A stretch of 64,000 bases of DNA from Paenibacillus sp. SC116 (GTDB lineage Bacteria > Bacillota > Bacilli > Paenibacillales > Paenibacillaceae). The notes beneath the pieces are model-generated. The model had not been told where the DNA came from, did not search any database, and worked only from the letters and a program-made list of their open reading frames with translations. Location: the NCBI RefSeq assembly GCF_024733555.1, contig NZ_JANIOF010000001.1, positions 2,166,777 to 2,230,776 of the forward strand. The letters are read 5' to 3'. Of the stretch, positions 35,773 through 44,493 are shown in pieces. Positions within the stretch are counted from its first letter, which is position 1, and each line of letters starts with the position of its first letter. The translations under genes and the position numbers were made by a program.

Positions 35773-36453
35773 ATGCGCGTGGAACTTGTAGGACTCCAAG
35801 TCGGATTACCTAGTGAATCAATAACTCATAACGGCAAGCCTGTATTATCCGGTATGATGAAACTTCCTGTACATCAACCATTAGCGCTCCGTACATTAGG
35901 ATTCGAAGGCGATGGTCAAGCAGATTTAAGATATCATGGCGGTCCGGAAAAAGCCGTATGTGTGTATCCAGTTGAACATTATACATACTGGCAGCAACAA
36001 TGGGAATTTGATCTTCCCATCTCCGCATTCGGGGAAAATGTCACGACTCGCGGACTGATTGAAGATGACGTACATATCGGGAATATTTATCGCATCGGTA
36101 CGGCTCGTGTTCAGGTGACGCAGCCGCGTCAGCCTTGCTTCAAGCTAGCAGCCAGATACAACATGCCTAACATTCCAATCTGGATGCAAGAAACCGGCTA
36201 TACCGGATACTATTGGCGCGTACTAGAAGAAGGCATCGTTTCGCCAGATGATCAGATCGAGTTGATTCATATGGATGATCAGCGTCTGAGCATTCGCTTT
36301 GCCAACGAAGTGATGCATCAGAAGCGGCACGGGGAAGAAGGCATTCGTGCGCTGCTAAGCAATAAGGGGCTATCTACGAATTGGAGAGCCACCTTTACGA
36401 AGCGCTTAGAGGGCATCGAAACAGATACATCCAAGCGGATTGAAGGAAACTAA
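35773..36453 (+). CDS. MOSC-domain protein (YiiM-like)
   Basis: ATG at 35773 follows AGGAGG eight bases upstream. The 226-residue protein has a MOSC domain with the conserved Cys in QPRQPCFK (residue about 122) and the GDGQADLRYHGGPEKAVCVYP core typical of YiiM proteins. A short C-terminal helical region like the 3-alpha domain follows (LSIRFANEVMHQ, GIRALLSNKGLSTNW). MOSC proteins use molybdenum cofactor; YiiM members reduce N-hydroxylated compounds. It diverges from the AraC gene and ends at a bidirectional terminator. Confidence 0.85.
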   Translation: MRVELVGLQVGLPSESITHNGKPVLSGMMKLPVHQPLALRTLGFEGDGQADLRYHGGPEKAVCVYPVEHYTYWQQQWEFDLPISAFGENVTTRGLIEDDVHIGNIYRIGTARVQVTQPRQPCFKLAARYNMPNIPIWMQETGYTGYYWRVLEEGIVSPDDQIELIHMDDQRLSIRFANEVMHQKRHGEEGIRALLSNKGLSTNWRATFTKRLEGIETDTSKRIEGN

Positions 36454-36543
36454 ATGCTCACACTGCACCTATTTCTAGGTTGTTATTGATTACGGATACG
36501 CTTGGGGACAGTAGTTATGTTAGTTACAGTACCCATCCAACAT

Positions 36544-36596
36544 AAAAGGAATAGCCGCAGCAGAAAAATCCGTTTCTACTGTGGCTATTCCTTTTT
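36544..36596. terminator. Bidirectional terminator after MOSC gene
   Basis: AAAAGGAATAGCC pairs with GGCTATTCCTTTT, with further pairing inside (AGAAA/TTTCT). T-runs flank both sides, serving the MOSC gene and the convergent nucleotidyltransferase gene. Confidence 0.85.
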
Positions 36597-36625
36597 ACGA
36601 TCAAATAATTAATGAAGAACATACA

Positions 36626-37435
36626 TTAAGATTCTAAATGTAGATGATCGTTCAACTTTCGAAGTATCCCTTTGTCCACCTCAAATTGATATTCCCCACT
36701 AAGATCATGTATGAGATCTTCCACAACATGCAGCGCATTGCGATACGCCTCATACAATTTCTGTCGATCTAACTTTGAAGTAATAGATACATACGCTTGA
36801 TACGACTTCGCAGATATATCCTTCTCTACATTTTTCGCAGCGTTCAACCAGAGATCTGCACTCTTCTCTCGGATTCTTATTAATCTCAATATAAATCGCT
36901 GTACATGCGATAAACATTCGAGTGAGCGAGCCAGCTCTCCTCTTTTTAACACGTTTACACCCATAAGCCATGCATTAACAAAGTTATGAAACGAATTATT
37001 CACATTGTCATTCGTCATTCTTTCAGGTCCATCGCCCCTCAAATGATCAAGACATCTTTGTAACTGGCCCGTTGTATCATACACGAACATAGACGTAGTA
37101 TCAGGAAAGTAGCCCGTATCCTTGAAAGACGTAATGATTCCAATGTCGGACTCAGGCAGAAAATGAAATTCACCTCTAATTAAGGAAGAAAACACGACCA
37201 CTTCTGTTCCATACTCATTTAAGAAAAGTAAATCATAAGGTTCGATATCCCCAATCCATCGGGAAGATGAAAAAGATTGAAAATCCTCATCCTTAATAAA
37301 GATATAAAACTCAACATCAGAGTACTGATCGCCTTCCCCTTTTGTAAAGGAGCCGTACATCATGCAGGATGAAATACTAGCTGTCGTTCTACACTTCTCG
37401 CTAACCTTTTCAATTAACTTTTCTTGCAGAAGCAT
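36626..37435 (-). CDS. Lincosamide-nucleotidyltransferase-like protein
   Basis: The likely start is the ATG at 37435 (MLLQEKLIEKV), with GGAGGG ten bases upstream. The nucleotidyltransferase signature is clear: MMYGSFTKGEGDQYSDVEFY has the G-S and D-x-E metal-binding pair. Further blocks (EYGTEVVVFSSLIRGEFHF; SFHNFVNAWLMGVNVLKRGELARSLE; RFILRLIRIRE) resemble, from memory, the Lnu(B)/Lnu(F) class that adenylylates lincosamides. Length (269 aa) fits that class. Other antibiotic nucleotidyltransferases share the fold, so the substrate is not certain. It is a single gene between a MOSC gene and the transporter operon, with nothing mobile nearby, so it looks intrinsic. Confidence 0.65.
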   Translation of the reverse strand: MLLQEKLIEKVSEKCRTTASISSCMMYGSFTKGEGDQYSDVEFYIFIKDEDFQSFSSSRWIGDIEPYDLLFLNEYGTEVVVFSSLIRGEFHFLPESDIGIITSFKDTGYFPDTTSMFVYDTTGQLQRCLDHLRGDGPERMTNDNVNNSFHNFVNAWLMGVNVLKRGELARSLECLSHVQRFILRLIRIREKSADLWLNAAKNVEKDISAKSYQAYVSITSKLDRQKLYEAYRNALHVVEDLIHDLSGEYQFEVDKGILRKLNDHLHLES

Positions 37436-37530
37436 AAGCCAAATACCCTCCTCTATTTTCATTTAGGAAACAATTTGCTTATCTACTACTGAGCAGTTAA
37501 TGAAATGCAGAATACAAATATTGTCTGATG

Positions 37531-38205
37531 TTAACTTGTACTAGGGCTCGACTTACGATCCGCAAAGTTCAGCTTGCGTTGGAAATATCCCAGTACAAGG
37601 TCAGCCACGATAGCTATCAATGCCGCAGGAATCGCTCCTGCATAAATACGAAGCGGATTCTGATTGTTAATACCCGCATAAATTTCACGGCCCAAGCCCT
37701 CTCCTCCAACGAGTGGTGCTATCGTTACGACACCGATAGCGATGACAGCTGCAATCCTTAAGCCTGATATTATGTACGGGAGAGATAGTGGAAAGCGCAC
37801 CTTAACGAGTAGTTGAAGCGGGCTCATCCCGATCCCTCTGCCTGCTTCGATATAGCTTGCGTCTACTTGCTTTAATCCAATGTACGTATTTCTTACGATT
37901 GGGTTCAAGGAATAGAACAACAAACCAACAATGACCGTCTTGGAACCTAGACCAAGCACCAACATTAGCAGCACGAGCAAGGCCAAACTCGGAATAACTT
38001 GCAGTATACTCGTTATGCCTAATATGACTTTGGCTAACTTTTCATGACGCGTACAGAGCACGCCCAAGGGAATGCCTAGCACAATTGCTAAGCCAACTCC
38101 ACTAACGACCATGTATAGGTGTGAGAGAAAATGCTCCCATAGCAAGTCAGAATTTCGACTCATATACGAAAACAAGTCTGCTAATGACCATTGATAGCTA
38201 TCCAT
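37531..38205 (-). CDS. opuCD: Osmoprotectant ABC transporter permease (OpuCD-type)
   Basis: ATG at 38205 follows GGGAGG. The 224-residue protein has about five to six membrane helices and the binding-protein-dependent transport signature EAGRGIGMSPLQLLVKVRFPLSLPY. It is the fourth gene in the order ATPase, permease, binding protein, permease, matching B. subtilis opuCA-CB-CC-CD. It pairs with the other permease to import glycine betaine, choline or similar compatible solutes. The stop is followed by about 100 bases with no clear terminator. Confidence 0.85.
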   Translation of the reverse strand: MDSYQWSLADLFSYMSRNSDLLWEHFLSHLYMVVSGVGLAIVLGIPLGVLCTRHEKLAKVILGITSILQVIPSLALLVLLMLVLGLGSKTVIVGLLFYSLNPIVRNTYIGLKQVDASYIEAGRGIGMSPLQLLVKVRFPLSLPYIISGLRIAAVIAIGVVTIAPLVGGEGLGREIYAGINNQNPLRIYAGAIPAALIAIVADLVLGYFQRKLNFADRKSSPSTS

Positions 38206-38220
38206 CTAAGCGCCTCCCTT

Positions 38221-39150
38221 CTACTTTTCATTATTTTTCTCCAATAATCCTTGTTGTTGCAAATATTCGATAGCGACTTCACGCTCACTTTTCTTCTCAA
38301 TATCCACCTTATAATTCAAGTCAATCATTGTCTGTGCATCTATCTTACCGATGAGCGGCTGAATCGCCTGTACGACCTCTGGATATTTCTGTGTCAATTC
38401 ATTCAACAAAACAGGGGAAGCATCATAGGGCGGGAAAAATTGCTTGTCATCCTTTAACGTTTTCAAATCATACGCCTTGATCCTTGAGTCTGTAGAGTAA
38501 GCAAGTACGATATCCACTTGATTATTTCCTACCGCTTCATAAACGAGGCTTTGTTCCATCGGAAAGGCTTGCCCGAACTCCACATTATACGCCTTACGAA
38601 AGGCTGGATATCCATCATTCGTCCGCTCCATCCAAGTCGTATCCACACCTAAGCGCAAGTTGCCAGCATCCTTAACCACATCTGAAATACGCTCATATCC
38701 TCGCTCATCCGCTAGCTGACTGCGCACGGTAAAAGCATATGTATTTTCAAAACCCAATGAATCCATCCATGTAAAACCTAAATATTTGTCAAAGCCAGCT
38801 TGCGCCTGCTTCAATACTTCTTGACGATCTTTCGTCTCTTCTATTGGAAAATGATTATTAAACAGCTCTCCACTGTATAAAGTCGCCATATGTACTTCAT
38901 TTTTCTTCATCGCATTAATAATAACGGCACTCGCAGCCAGATCAGGAATAATCTTTGCCTGCAAATCTGTCTGCTGTTCAATGAGTGCTTTATACATTTC
39001 AGCCATTATCTTTGTCTCGGTAAACGTCTGCGTTCCGATAACAATTTGTTCTTCCTTGCCGCAACCAGACAGCAGCAAGGTCGTTGCGACAAGCACCCCG
39101 CTAAGAAGGAGCGCTGTTACTTTTTTAGCCGAAGCTTTTATCTGTGTCAT
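38221..39150 (-). CDS. opuCC: Osmoprotectant-binding lipoprotein (OpuCC-type)
   Basis: The ATG at 39150 (MTQIKASAKKV) has GAGGG six bases upstream. A lipoprotein signal (LLLSGVLVATTLLLSGC) ends at the lipobox Cys. The mature part has IVIGTQTFTETKIMAEMYKALIEQQ and later ATLYSGEL, typical of the OpuAC/ProX-like substrate-binding family. It is anchored outside the membrane and delivers osmolytes to the two permeases. The gene lies between them, as expected in opuC. The ligand (betaine, choline or carnitine) cannot be judged safely. Confidence 0.85.
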   Translation of the reverse strand: MTQIKASAKKVTALLLSGVLVATTLLLSGCGKEEQIVIGTQTFTETKIMAEMYKALIEQQTDLQAKIIPDLAASAVIINAMKKNEVHMATLYSGELFNNHFPIEETKDRQEVLKQAQAGFDKYLGFTWMDSLGFENTYAFTVRSQLADERGYERISDVVKDAGNLRLGVDTTWMERTNDGYPAFRKAYNVEFGQAFPMEQSLVYEAVGNNQVDIVLAYSTDSRIKAYDLKTLKDDKQFFPPYDASPVLLNELTQKYPEVVQAIQPLIGKIDAQTMIDLNYKVDIEKKSEREVAIEYLQQQGLLEKNNEK

Positions 39151-39173
39151 GCTCGTCCCTCTTTCCTTCCACT

Positions 39174-39836
39174 CTATACAGCAGTCGAACTCGTGCGACC
39201 ATATCGCTTGGTTAGCATGCGCTCTAACCACCCAAACAGTGTATCCGCAATCAATACGAGCAAAATTGCACCGACGGACCCAACTACAACAAGCTCTAAT
39301 TTATTAACACCAAGCCCGCCTACAATGAGTCTTCCAAGACCACCTGCACCGATCAAGGTAGCCAGTGTAGCCCAGCTAATAATGTAAATCGTTGTGATGC
39401 GGATACCCGACATAATGTAGGGCAAGGCTAGCGGCAGGCGAATGCGAAGAATCGACTGCATCGTGCTGTAACCCATGCCTCGCGCAGCTTCCAGCACGCT
39501 GTTGTCCACCGAACGAAAGCCATCATACGTATTCCGCATAATCGGCATAATCGAATACAAGAACAAAGCAACGATAGCAGGCTTCATCCCGATGCCTAAA
39601 AAAGGAATAAATATCGCTAATAACGCGAGACTCGGTATCGTCTGCATTAAGTTCGCCATGAAGAAAACGGTGTTCGTTACCCAATTCCAACGGCTATAGA
39701 CGAGTGCAATACCTAATGGAATCGCAATCAGGCAGCCGAGCAATACAGATGTCCCCGTAAGTACGATATGTTCTTGCAATGCTACTCCAATATCCGAACT
39801 CCGTTCTCTTAGGAAGGCTATCCATCCGTCCATCAT
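39174..39836 (-). CDS. opuCB: Osmoprotectant ABC transporter permease (OpuCB-type)
   Basis: Two ATGs follow GGAGG: 39836, overlapping the upstream stop as TAATG, and 39833 with a better spacing of seven. The protein has several membrane helices (VLLGCLIAIPLGIALVY and others) and the EAARGMGYSTMQSILRIRLPLALPY signature that contacts the ATPase. Its sequence is related to the fourth gene of the operon. Together they form the membrane channel of the osmolyte importer. Confidence 0.85.
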   Translation of the reverse strand: MMDGWIAFLRERSSDIGVALQEHIVLTGTSVLLGCLIAIPLGIALVYSRWNWVTNTVFFMANLMQTIPSLALLAIFIPFLGIGMKPAIVALFLYSIMPIMRNTYDGFRSVDNSVLEAARGMGYSTMQSILRIRLPLALPYIMSGIRITTIYIISWATLATLIGAGGLGRLIVGGLGVNKLELVVVGSVGAILLVLIADTLFGWLERMLTKRYGRTSSTAV

Positions 39837-41032
39837 TACGCCTCCTCTCCTAAGCTCCAAGCAAACCTTTCTATCATTGCTGGATACACTTCATTTAAGT
39901 GTTTAACAATACTGCCCCTCGTAATGAGCCCAACCAAGCGGCCATTGTCATCAACGACAGCTAAATTCGTCAATCGGTGATTCGTCATTTGCTCAACCGC
40001 AATCGGAAGTGGTGTACCAGGCCCAACTTGGTAGCCAATTGGCTTCATAACGTCCTTCACCGTCAATGATTCATCGCCATAGCGATTTAACACCCGATAA
40101 ATCGAAACGATCCCTAACAGGGTGCGGTTCTTGTCTACGACAAATAAGGAATCTACCTTGCGTGCTTCCATGATCTTGATCGCTTCTGCCAAGCCACGAT
40201 TCGGCGATGTCGTAGCAGGTTGTGTGACCATCACTTCATCAACAGTCGTCATAGAAAGGGAATCGTCTTCATTTTCAATTGCATGTTCATCATTGTCATT
40301 CATATGTATTCGCTTCTGACCAATAAAACTACGCACAAAATCATTAACCGGTCGCCGTAGAATCGCTTCTGGAGAACCAGTCTGTACAATTTGCCCATCT
40401 TTCATCAATACAATCGTATCTGCAATTTTAATCGCTTCATCCATATCATGCGTGACGAACACGATTGTTTTATGTACATCCTCCTGCAATCTGACTAGCT
40501 CTTCTTGCAACTGCTCTCTCGTAATAGGATCCAATGCACTGAAAGGCTCATCCATCAAAATGATGTCAGGATCAGCAGCTAGTGCCCGCGCCACACCGAC
40601 ACGCTGCTGCTGGCCTCCGCTAAGTTCGGACGGGTAGCGATTGCGATACGTGTCAGGGTCCAAGTTAACCAGCTTCAACAGTTCCGTTACTCTCGCATCA
40701 ATCTTCTCTTTGTCCCAATTTTTCATTTGCGGCACAATAGCGATGTTTTTGGCGATTGTCATATGGGGAAAGAGCCCGACATTTTGAATGACATAGCCTA
40801 TATTTCTTCGGAGTTCTACCGGGTGATACTCAGATATATCTTTTCCATCAATGAAGATGCTGCCGCTAGAAGGAGAAATCAAACGATTAATATGTTTCAT
40901 CGTCGTTGACTTACCGCAGCCGCTCGGCCCGATAAACGCAGTAATTTCACCTTTCTTGATCGTTAAATTAATATCGGTTAGGGCTTGGAAGCCATCATCG
41001 TATTTCTTATTCACTTGTTGAAATTCAATCAT
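39836..41032 (-). CDS. opuCA: Osmoprotectant ABC transporter ATPase with CBS domains (OpuCA-type)
   Basis: The ATG at 41032 (MIEFQQVNKKY) has AGGTG nine bases upstream. The ABC domain shows Walker A GPSGCGKST (residues about 35-43), Q-loop VIQNVGLFPH, signature LSGGQQQRVGVARAL, Walker B IILMDEPFSALD and a switch His. Two CBS domains fill the last about 120 residues (EVMVTQPATTS; VKDVMKPIGYQ), the usual ionic-strength or nucleotide sensor of this subfamily. It powers the osmolyte importer encoded downstream. It is the first gene of the operon. No strong promoter could be picked in the 145 bases before it. Confidence 0.9.
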   Translation of the reverse strand: MIEFQQVNKKYDDGFQALTDINLTIKKGEITAFIGPSGCGKSTTMKHINRLISPSSGSIFIDGKDISEYHPVELRRNIGYVIQNVGLFPHMTIAKNIAIVPQMKNWDKEKIDARVTELLKLVNLDPDTYRNRYPSELSGGQQQRVGVARALAADPDIILMDEPFSALDPITREQLQEELVRLQEDVHKTIVFVTHDMDEAIKIADTIVLMKDGQIVQTGSPEAILRRPVNDFVRSFIGQKRIHMNDNDEHAIENEDDSLSMTTVDEVMVTQPATTSPNRGLAEAIKIMEARKVDSLFVVDKNRTLLGIVSIYRVLNRYGDESLTVKDVMKPIGYQVGPGTPLPIAVEQMTNHRLTNLAVVDDNGRLVGLITRGSIVKHLNEVYPAMIERFAWSLGEEA

Positions 41033-41178
41033 ACTTGCGTTCACCTCATATAGATTAGACTCATTACCTACGAACATATGTCCACTATGATATATAAACG
41101 TCTATGCAACGTTCTGAAACATCCATACAAGTATTGGAAAATGAATCGACTGATATACAATACTTTACCCAAGTAAAT

Positions 41179-41212
41179 AAAAAGACCCACAAGCTGTCTC
41201 TGCTTGTAGGTC
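41179..41212 (-). terminator. Terminator of the DinG-type helicase gene
   Basis: GACCTACAAGC pairs with GCTTGTGGGTC (one G-U), followed by TTTTTATTT on the minus strand. It separates the helicase gene from the opuC operon. Confidence 0.85.
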
Positions 41213-41257
41213 TCGATAACGGTAATGCACCTAGATTTTGTTTTTGTTAAACTACAG

Positions 41258-43210
41258 TTACATTTCAAGCTGTTCGACGGTCACGCCTGCCGGCACGATT
41301 TGTAGTACTTTTTCTTTGATCGCTGCATCTTGCAGCTTCTCATCAAAGATTGTAATCGTACCCTCATCATCCTGCTTGCGTATGAGTCGCCCAATTCCTT
41401 GCTTCAATCGAAGCAGCATATACGGCATATCCACCTCTTCGAATGGATTCGCTGCATCTTTGCGTCGTGCTGCAAATACCGGATCATTCGATGGGAATGG
41501 CAGAGACCACATAATCACTTGAGAAAGTGATGGACCTGGAATATCAAGCCCCTCCCACAGCGTAACGGCGCAAAGACAGCTCGTTTCGTTTTGCTGGAAT
41601 TCAGCAATCAAACTGCTTATTTCACCTGTACCCTCATATAAGAAGTTGTAGTTCGCAAACTGTGGAATCCGGCTTACTCCCTGTTTAAATTGTGCCAGTT
41701 CTTCTTTCGAACGGAAGAGAAGCAGCGCTCTGCCTTCGGTTTGCTGAAGCAATCCAAGCGTCGCGGTCAGCTTTTTCTCCATTTGCTGCTCAGAACTTAG
41801 TGGAGCGTATTGGATCTTCATCTGATTCTCATAGTCGTATGGCGAAGCTACCGAGAATGACAATGCCTGCTCGACTCCGAGACTCTCTGACATATAATCA
41901 AAGTTACCTTGTACAGACAACGTAGCTGATGAAAATACAATCGGCATTTTGCTGGAGAACAACTGTTTCGTCAAAATTTCTTTAACCCACTTCGGCATAA
42001 TGACGAGTGTTAGCGCATCTTTATCCTCTGTAACCCAAGAAATAAGCTGATTGGATTTCTTGAACAGCCCCAACGCGAGCTGGATCATCTCCAGATGCTC
42101 TTCAACAATTTTCAACTGATACTCATCTAGGGTGTACAAGCCGCTTTCAAATACGAGTTCTTCCTCAATGGAAGCGATCATGTCACAGAAACGATTTACT
42201 TCGCGCAGCAATTCATCATTCCATGCAATCTCTCTGCGATCTGACCCAGGAACTGGTGAGCTATGCACATCGAGCAAAGCGAATAAGTGCTCACTTTGCA
42301 CAATGGATTCCTCCACCGCTACGGCAAGGGATTCACGCACTTCACCTTCCAGCAGACGTGTTATAATACTTTCAAATACAGCGTGATTGAGCTTGTAAGT
42401 CAGTGCCTTCTGCGCCGCCGTTTCCAATAGATGTCCTTCATCGAAGACAACGGAACTGTGCTCAGGCAATAGCGGAAGCTGGCCTTCACGCTTGCGAGCC
42501 TCATACGTCCAAATATGCTCCATATAGAAATCATGCGAGCAAATAATAATATCCGTAGACTTGCGATAATGCTCGCGGGATAATGTCTGTCCACAACGAT
42601 GGCGTTGAGAGCAAACGAGACAGTCTTGGAACACATCCCAGCCAATCTTCTCCCATTGCTCATCATGAAGATCCGGATAATCTTTGCGATCTCCATATGA
42701 ATAGAATGCTTGCATCGTCTCAGGAGAATGAACGAACTTAGGCAAACTGCGATACATCTCATCGTACAGCATCGCATCTTCGTCCATTGATGCTCTAGCA
42801 TCGTCAAGCTTATTTAAGCAAATATATTGATCAGGCGACTTGCCTAATCTAGCATCAATCGTAAAATCCAAATAGTTAGCAAGCTTCGCAATATCGCCTT
42901 CTGGCTTAACAAGCTGCTCGATCAGCGACTCGTCCGCACAAGCGATAATAGCTGGCTTTCTTGTATAGCGTGCGTAGTTGATCGCGTATAGTAAATAGAC
43001 GAGCGTTTTCCCCGTTCCAACTCCCGCTTCTGCAAAGATCGTCTGCTTATCACGATAAGCGCGCTCCAATTGATACGCCATATAAATTTGTTCATCCCGC
43101 ACTTCAAATCCGAATTCAGGAAGCTTGTCATAAAATACATCCGACACCCAATCACTCACCTGCTGAACAAATGACTCCTTGGGATCAAAGGAAAAAGGAT
43201 AGTTGCTCAA
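41258..43210 (-). CDS. DinG/XPD-family iron-sulfur DNA helicase
   Basis: A TTG at 43210 (LSNYPFSFDPKESF) has GGGGG nine bases upstream; the longer ORF start would place coding sequence over a likely promoter (TTATATAT) just after a terminator. An ATG at 43228 lacks an SD. The protein (about 650 aa) has Walker A AGVGTGKT, a DEGH box (VVFDEGHLLETA) and helicase motifs near the C-terminus (WEGLDIPGPSLSQVIMWSLPF; QGIGRLIRKQDDEG). Cysteines in YICL and CLVCSQRHRC make up a probable 4Fe-4S site. It would unwind damaged or structured DNA. Unlike B. subtilis DinG, no N-terminal exonuclease domain is present. Confidence 0.85.
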   Translation of the reverse strand: MSNYPFSFDPKESFVQQVSDWVSDVFYDKLPEFGFEVRDEQIYMAYQLERAYRDKQTIFAEAGVGTGKTLVYLLYAINYARYTRKPAIIACADESLIEQLVKPEGDIAKLANYLDFTIDARLGKSPDQYICLNKLDDARASMDEDAMLYDEMYRSLPKFVHSPETMQAFYSYGDRKDYPDLHDEQWEKIGWDVFQDCLVCSQRHRCGQTLSREHYRKSTDIIICSHDFYMEHIWTYEARKREGQLPLLPEHSSVVFDEGHLLETAAQKALTYKLNHAVFESIITRLLEGEVRESLAVAVEESIVQSEHLFALLDVHSSPVPGSDRREIAWNDELLREVNRFCDMIASIEEELVFESGLYTLDEYQLKIVEEHLEMIQLALGLFKKSNQLISWVTEDKDALTLVIMPKWVKEILTKQLFSSKMPIVFSSATLSVQGNFDYMSESLGVEQALSFSVASPYDYENQMKIQYAPLSSEQQMEKKLTATLGLLQQTEGRALLLFRSKEELAQFKQGVSRIPQFANYNFLYEGTGEISSLIAEFQQNETSCLCAVTLWEGLDIPGPSLSQVIMWSLPFPSNDPVFAARRKDAANPFEEVDMPYMLLRLKQGIGRLIRKQDDEGTITIFDEKLQDAAIKEKVLQIVPAGVTVEQLEM

Positions 43211-43271
43211 AATCTCGTGCCCCCACATCAATATATATAATTCAAAGCTACTACATGCTTCGATAATCATG

Positions 43272-43299
43272 AAAAAAGGTTGCGTCTATTCACGCAACC
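43272..43299 (-). terminator. Terminator after the coiled-coil gene
   Basis: GGTTGCGT pairs with ACGCAACC around a 6-base loop, followed by six T residues on the minus strand. It ends the 194-residue coiled-coil gene just before the helicase gene. Confidence 0.85.
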
Positions 43300-43397
43300 A
43301 TGACGATATTTATCATCCATACAATAAGAATAAAATATATCATTTTTATATAGTAATCGTCAAAAATCAGCTACTTTAATTTTCACGATCATTTCTT

Positions 43398-43982
43398 TTA
43401 TTGCAAAGCCTTATTTAATCGTGTTACCTGATAATTCACGTATGCCTCATATTTTTTTATATCATGTGTTAATTTATCTCGTTCCGCTTCTACCAAACGG
43501 AGGCGCTCTTCCAGATTCGATTGCAAAGCTTCAATTTCTTGTTCATAGCGTTTAATTTGATTGGACATCTCATCGAATTGCTGCTTCTGTGTACTATATT
43601 TTCGATATAGCTCCAAAAATAACTGCATCGCATCACGCATTACGTATTCGACCCAAGCTTGTTTGTCCTTTTCCGTCCAATCCGACCATTGCTCATGACA
43701 CACAAGTGCCAGCTTGGCTGCTCGGCCTGCTTTAAGCGTTTCCAGACTTTCCAGCACATAGTTGTACAAAGAACATTCGCCTCGCTGTATCGACTGATAC
43801 GCACTGCGGTCACTATCCGACATGCGTTTTGCAACAAATTGCTTACTATGATTCATATCATATGCAGACATGTTCTTTTCAACGAATTGTTGAATCGCTT
43901 GTGAAAGGGTTGCATCATACTGCATTTCTCCAAATGGTTGACTATTCAGCTCAAATATTTCTTTATTCAATTTCAGCTCCAT
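43398..43982 (-). CDS. Coiled-coil protein of unknown function (194 aa)
   Basis: The ATG at 43982 (MELKLNKEIFELNSQ) has GGAGG nine bases upstream. The first about 130 residues are helical with conserved-looking aromatic positions (QWSDWTEKDKQAWVEYVMRDAMQLF). Residues about 135-190 are a clear coiled coil (KQQFDEMSNQIKRYEQEIEAL, then EERLRLVEAERDKLTHD). It has no membrane segment or signal peptide. It is transcribed alone. No family was recognised. Confidence 0.65.
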   Translation of the reverse strand: MELKLNKEIFELNSQPFGEMQYDATLSQAIQQFVEKNMSAYDMNHSKQFVAKRMSDSDRSAYQSIQRGECSLYNYVLESLETLKAGRAAKLALVCHEQWSDWTEKDKQAWVEYVMRDAMQLFLELYRKYSTQKQQFDEMSNQIKRYEQEIEALQSNLEERLRLVEAERDKLTHDIKKYEAYVNYQVTRLNKALQ

Positions 43983-44493
43983 AGACAAAATCCTCCCCGC
44001 TCCCGATGTACTTCTACGATGCATAAGCATAGTAACTGAATTTCTGTCTGTTGTATGGTCTTCCAAACAATGTAAAAGGCTCTGTTCCAAAGCTTTTTAC
44101 TAATAAAACCTGATAAATCTAACTTCTTACATAAAATTTAAAAAAGTTACATGGATACGTTGATGTAAATCTAGTTAAAATTAGAAAATAATAACCAGAC
44201 ACATTACCTCTCGCCTATGACCTATCATAATCCAAGTAGAAAACATATGACTTTCTTCCTATAAAATAATTTCCAATTACCCATTTCTTAATGTTATCAT
44301 GAACTTTCCAATATGTAATGTTTATTTTTGTATTTTTACAATTTTAATTTCGTAAAAAATAACTATCTAAGAATATCGCACTCATGATGCTGCGCATTCC
44401 TCAATAGCTCCTTCACTTACTAACTTGCTTACAATGTTAGGCAAACGATATGATGAACGTAATTCCAATTAATAGATTAAGGAGGCTATCACC
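43983..44493. other. AT-rich intergenic region with aldehyde dehydrogenase promoter
   Basis: No gene is visible in this strongly AT-rich stretch. The best promoter for the downstream gene is TTGCTT (44425-44430), 18 bases, TATGAT (44449-44454), followed by the SD AAGGAGG at about 44479. Confidence 0.5.
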
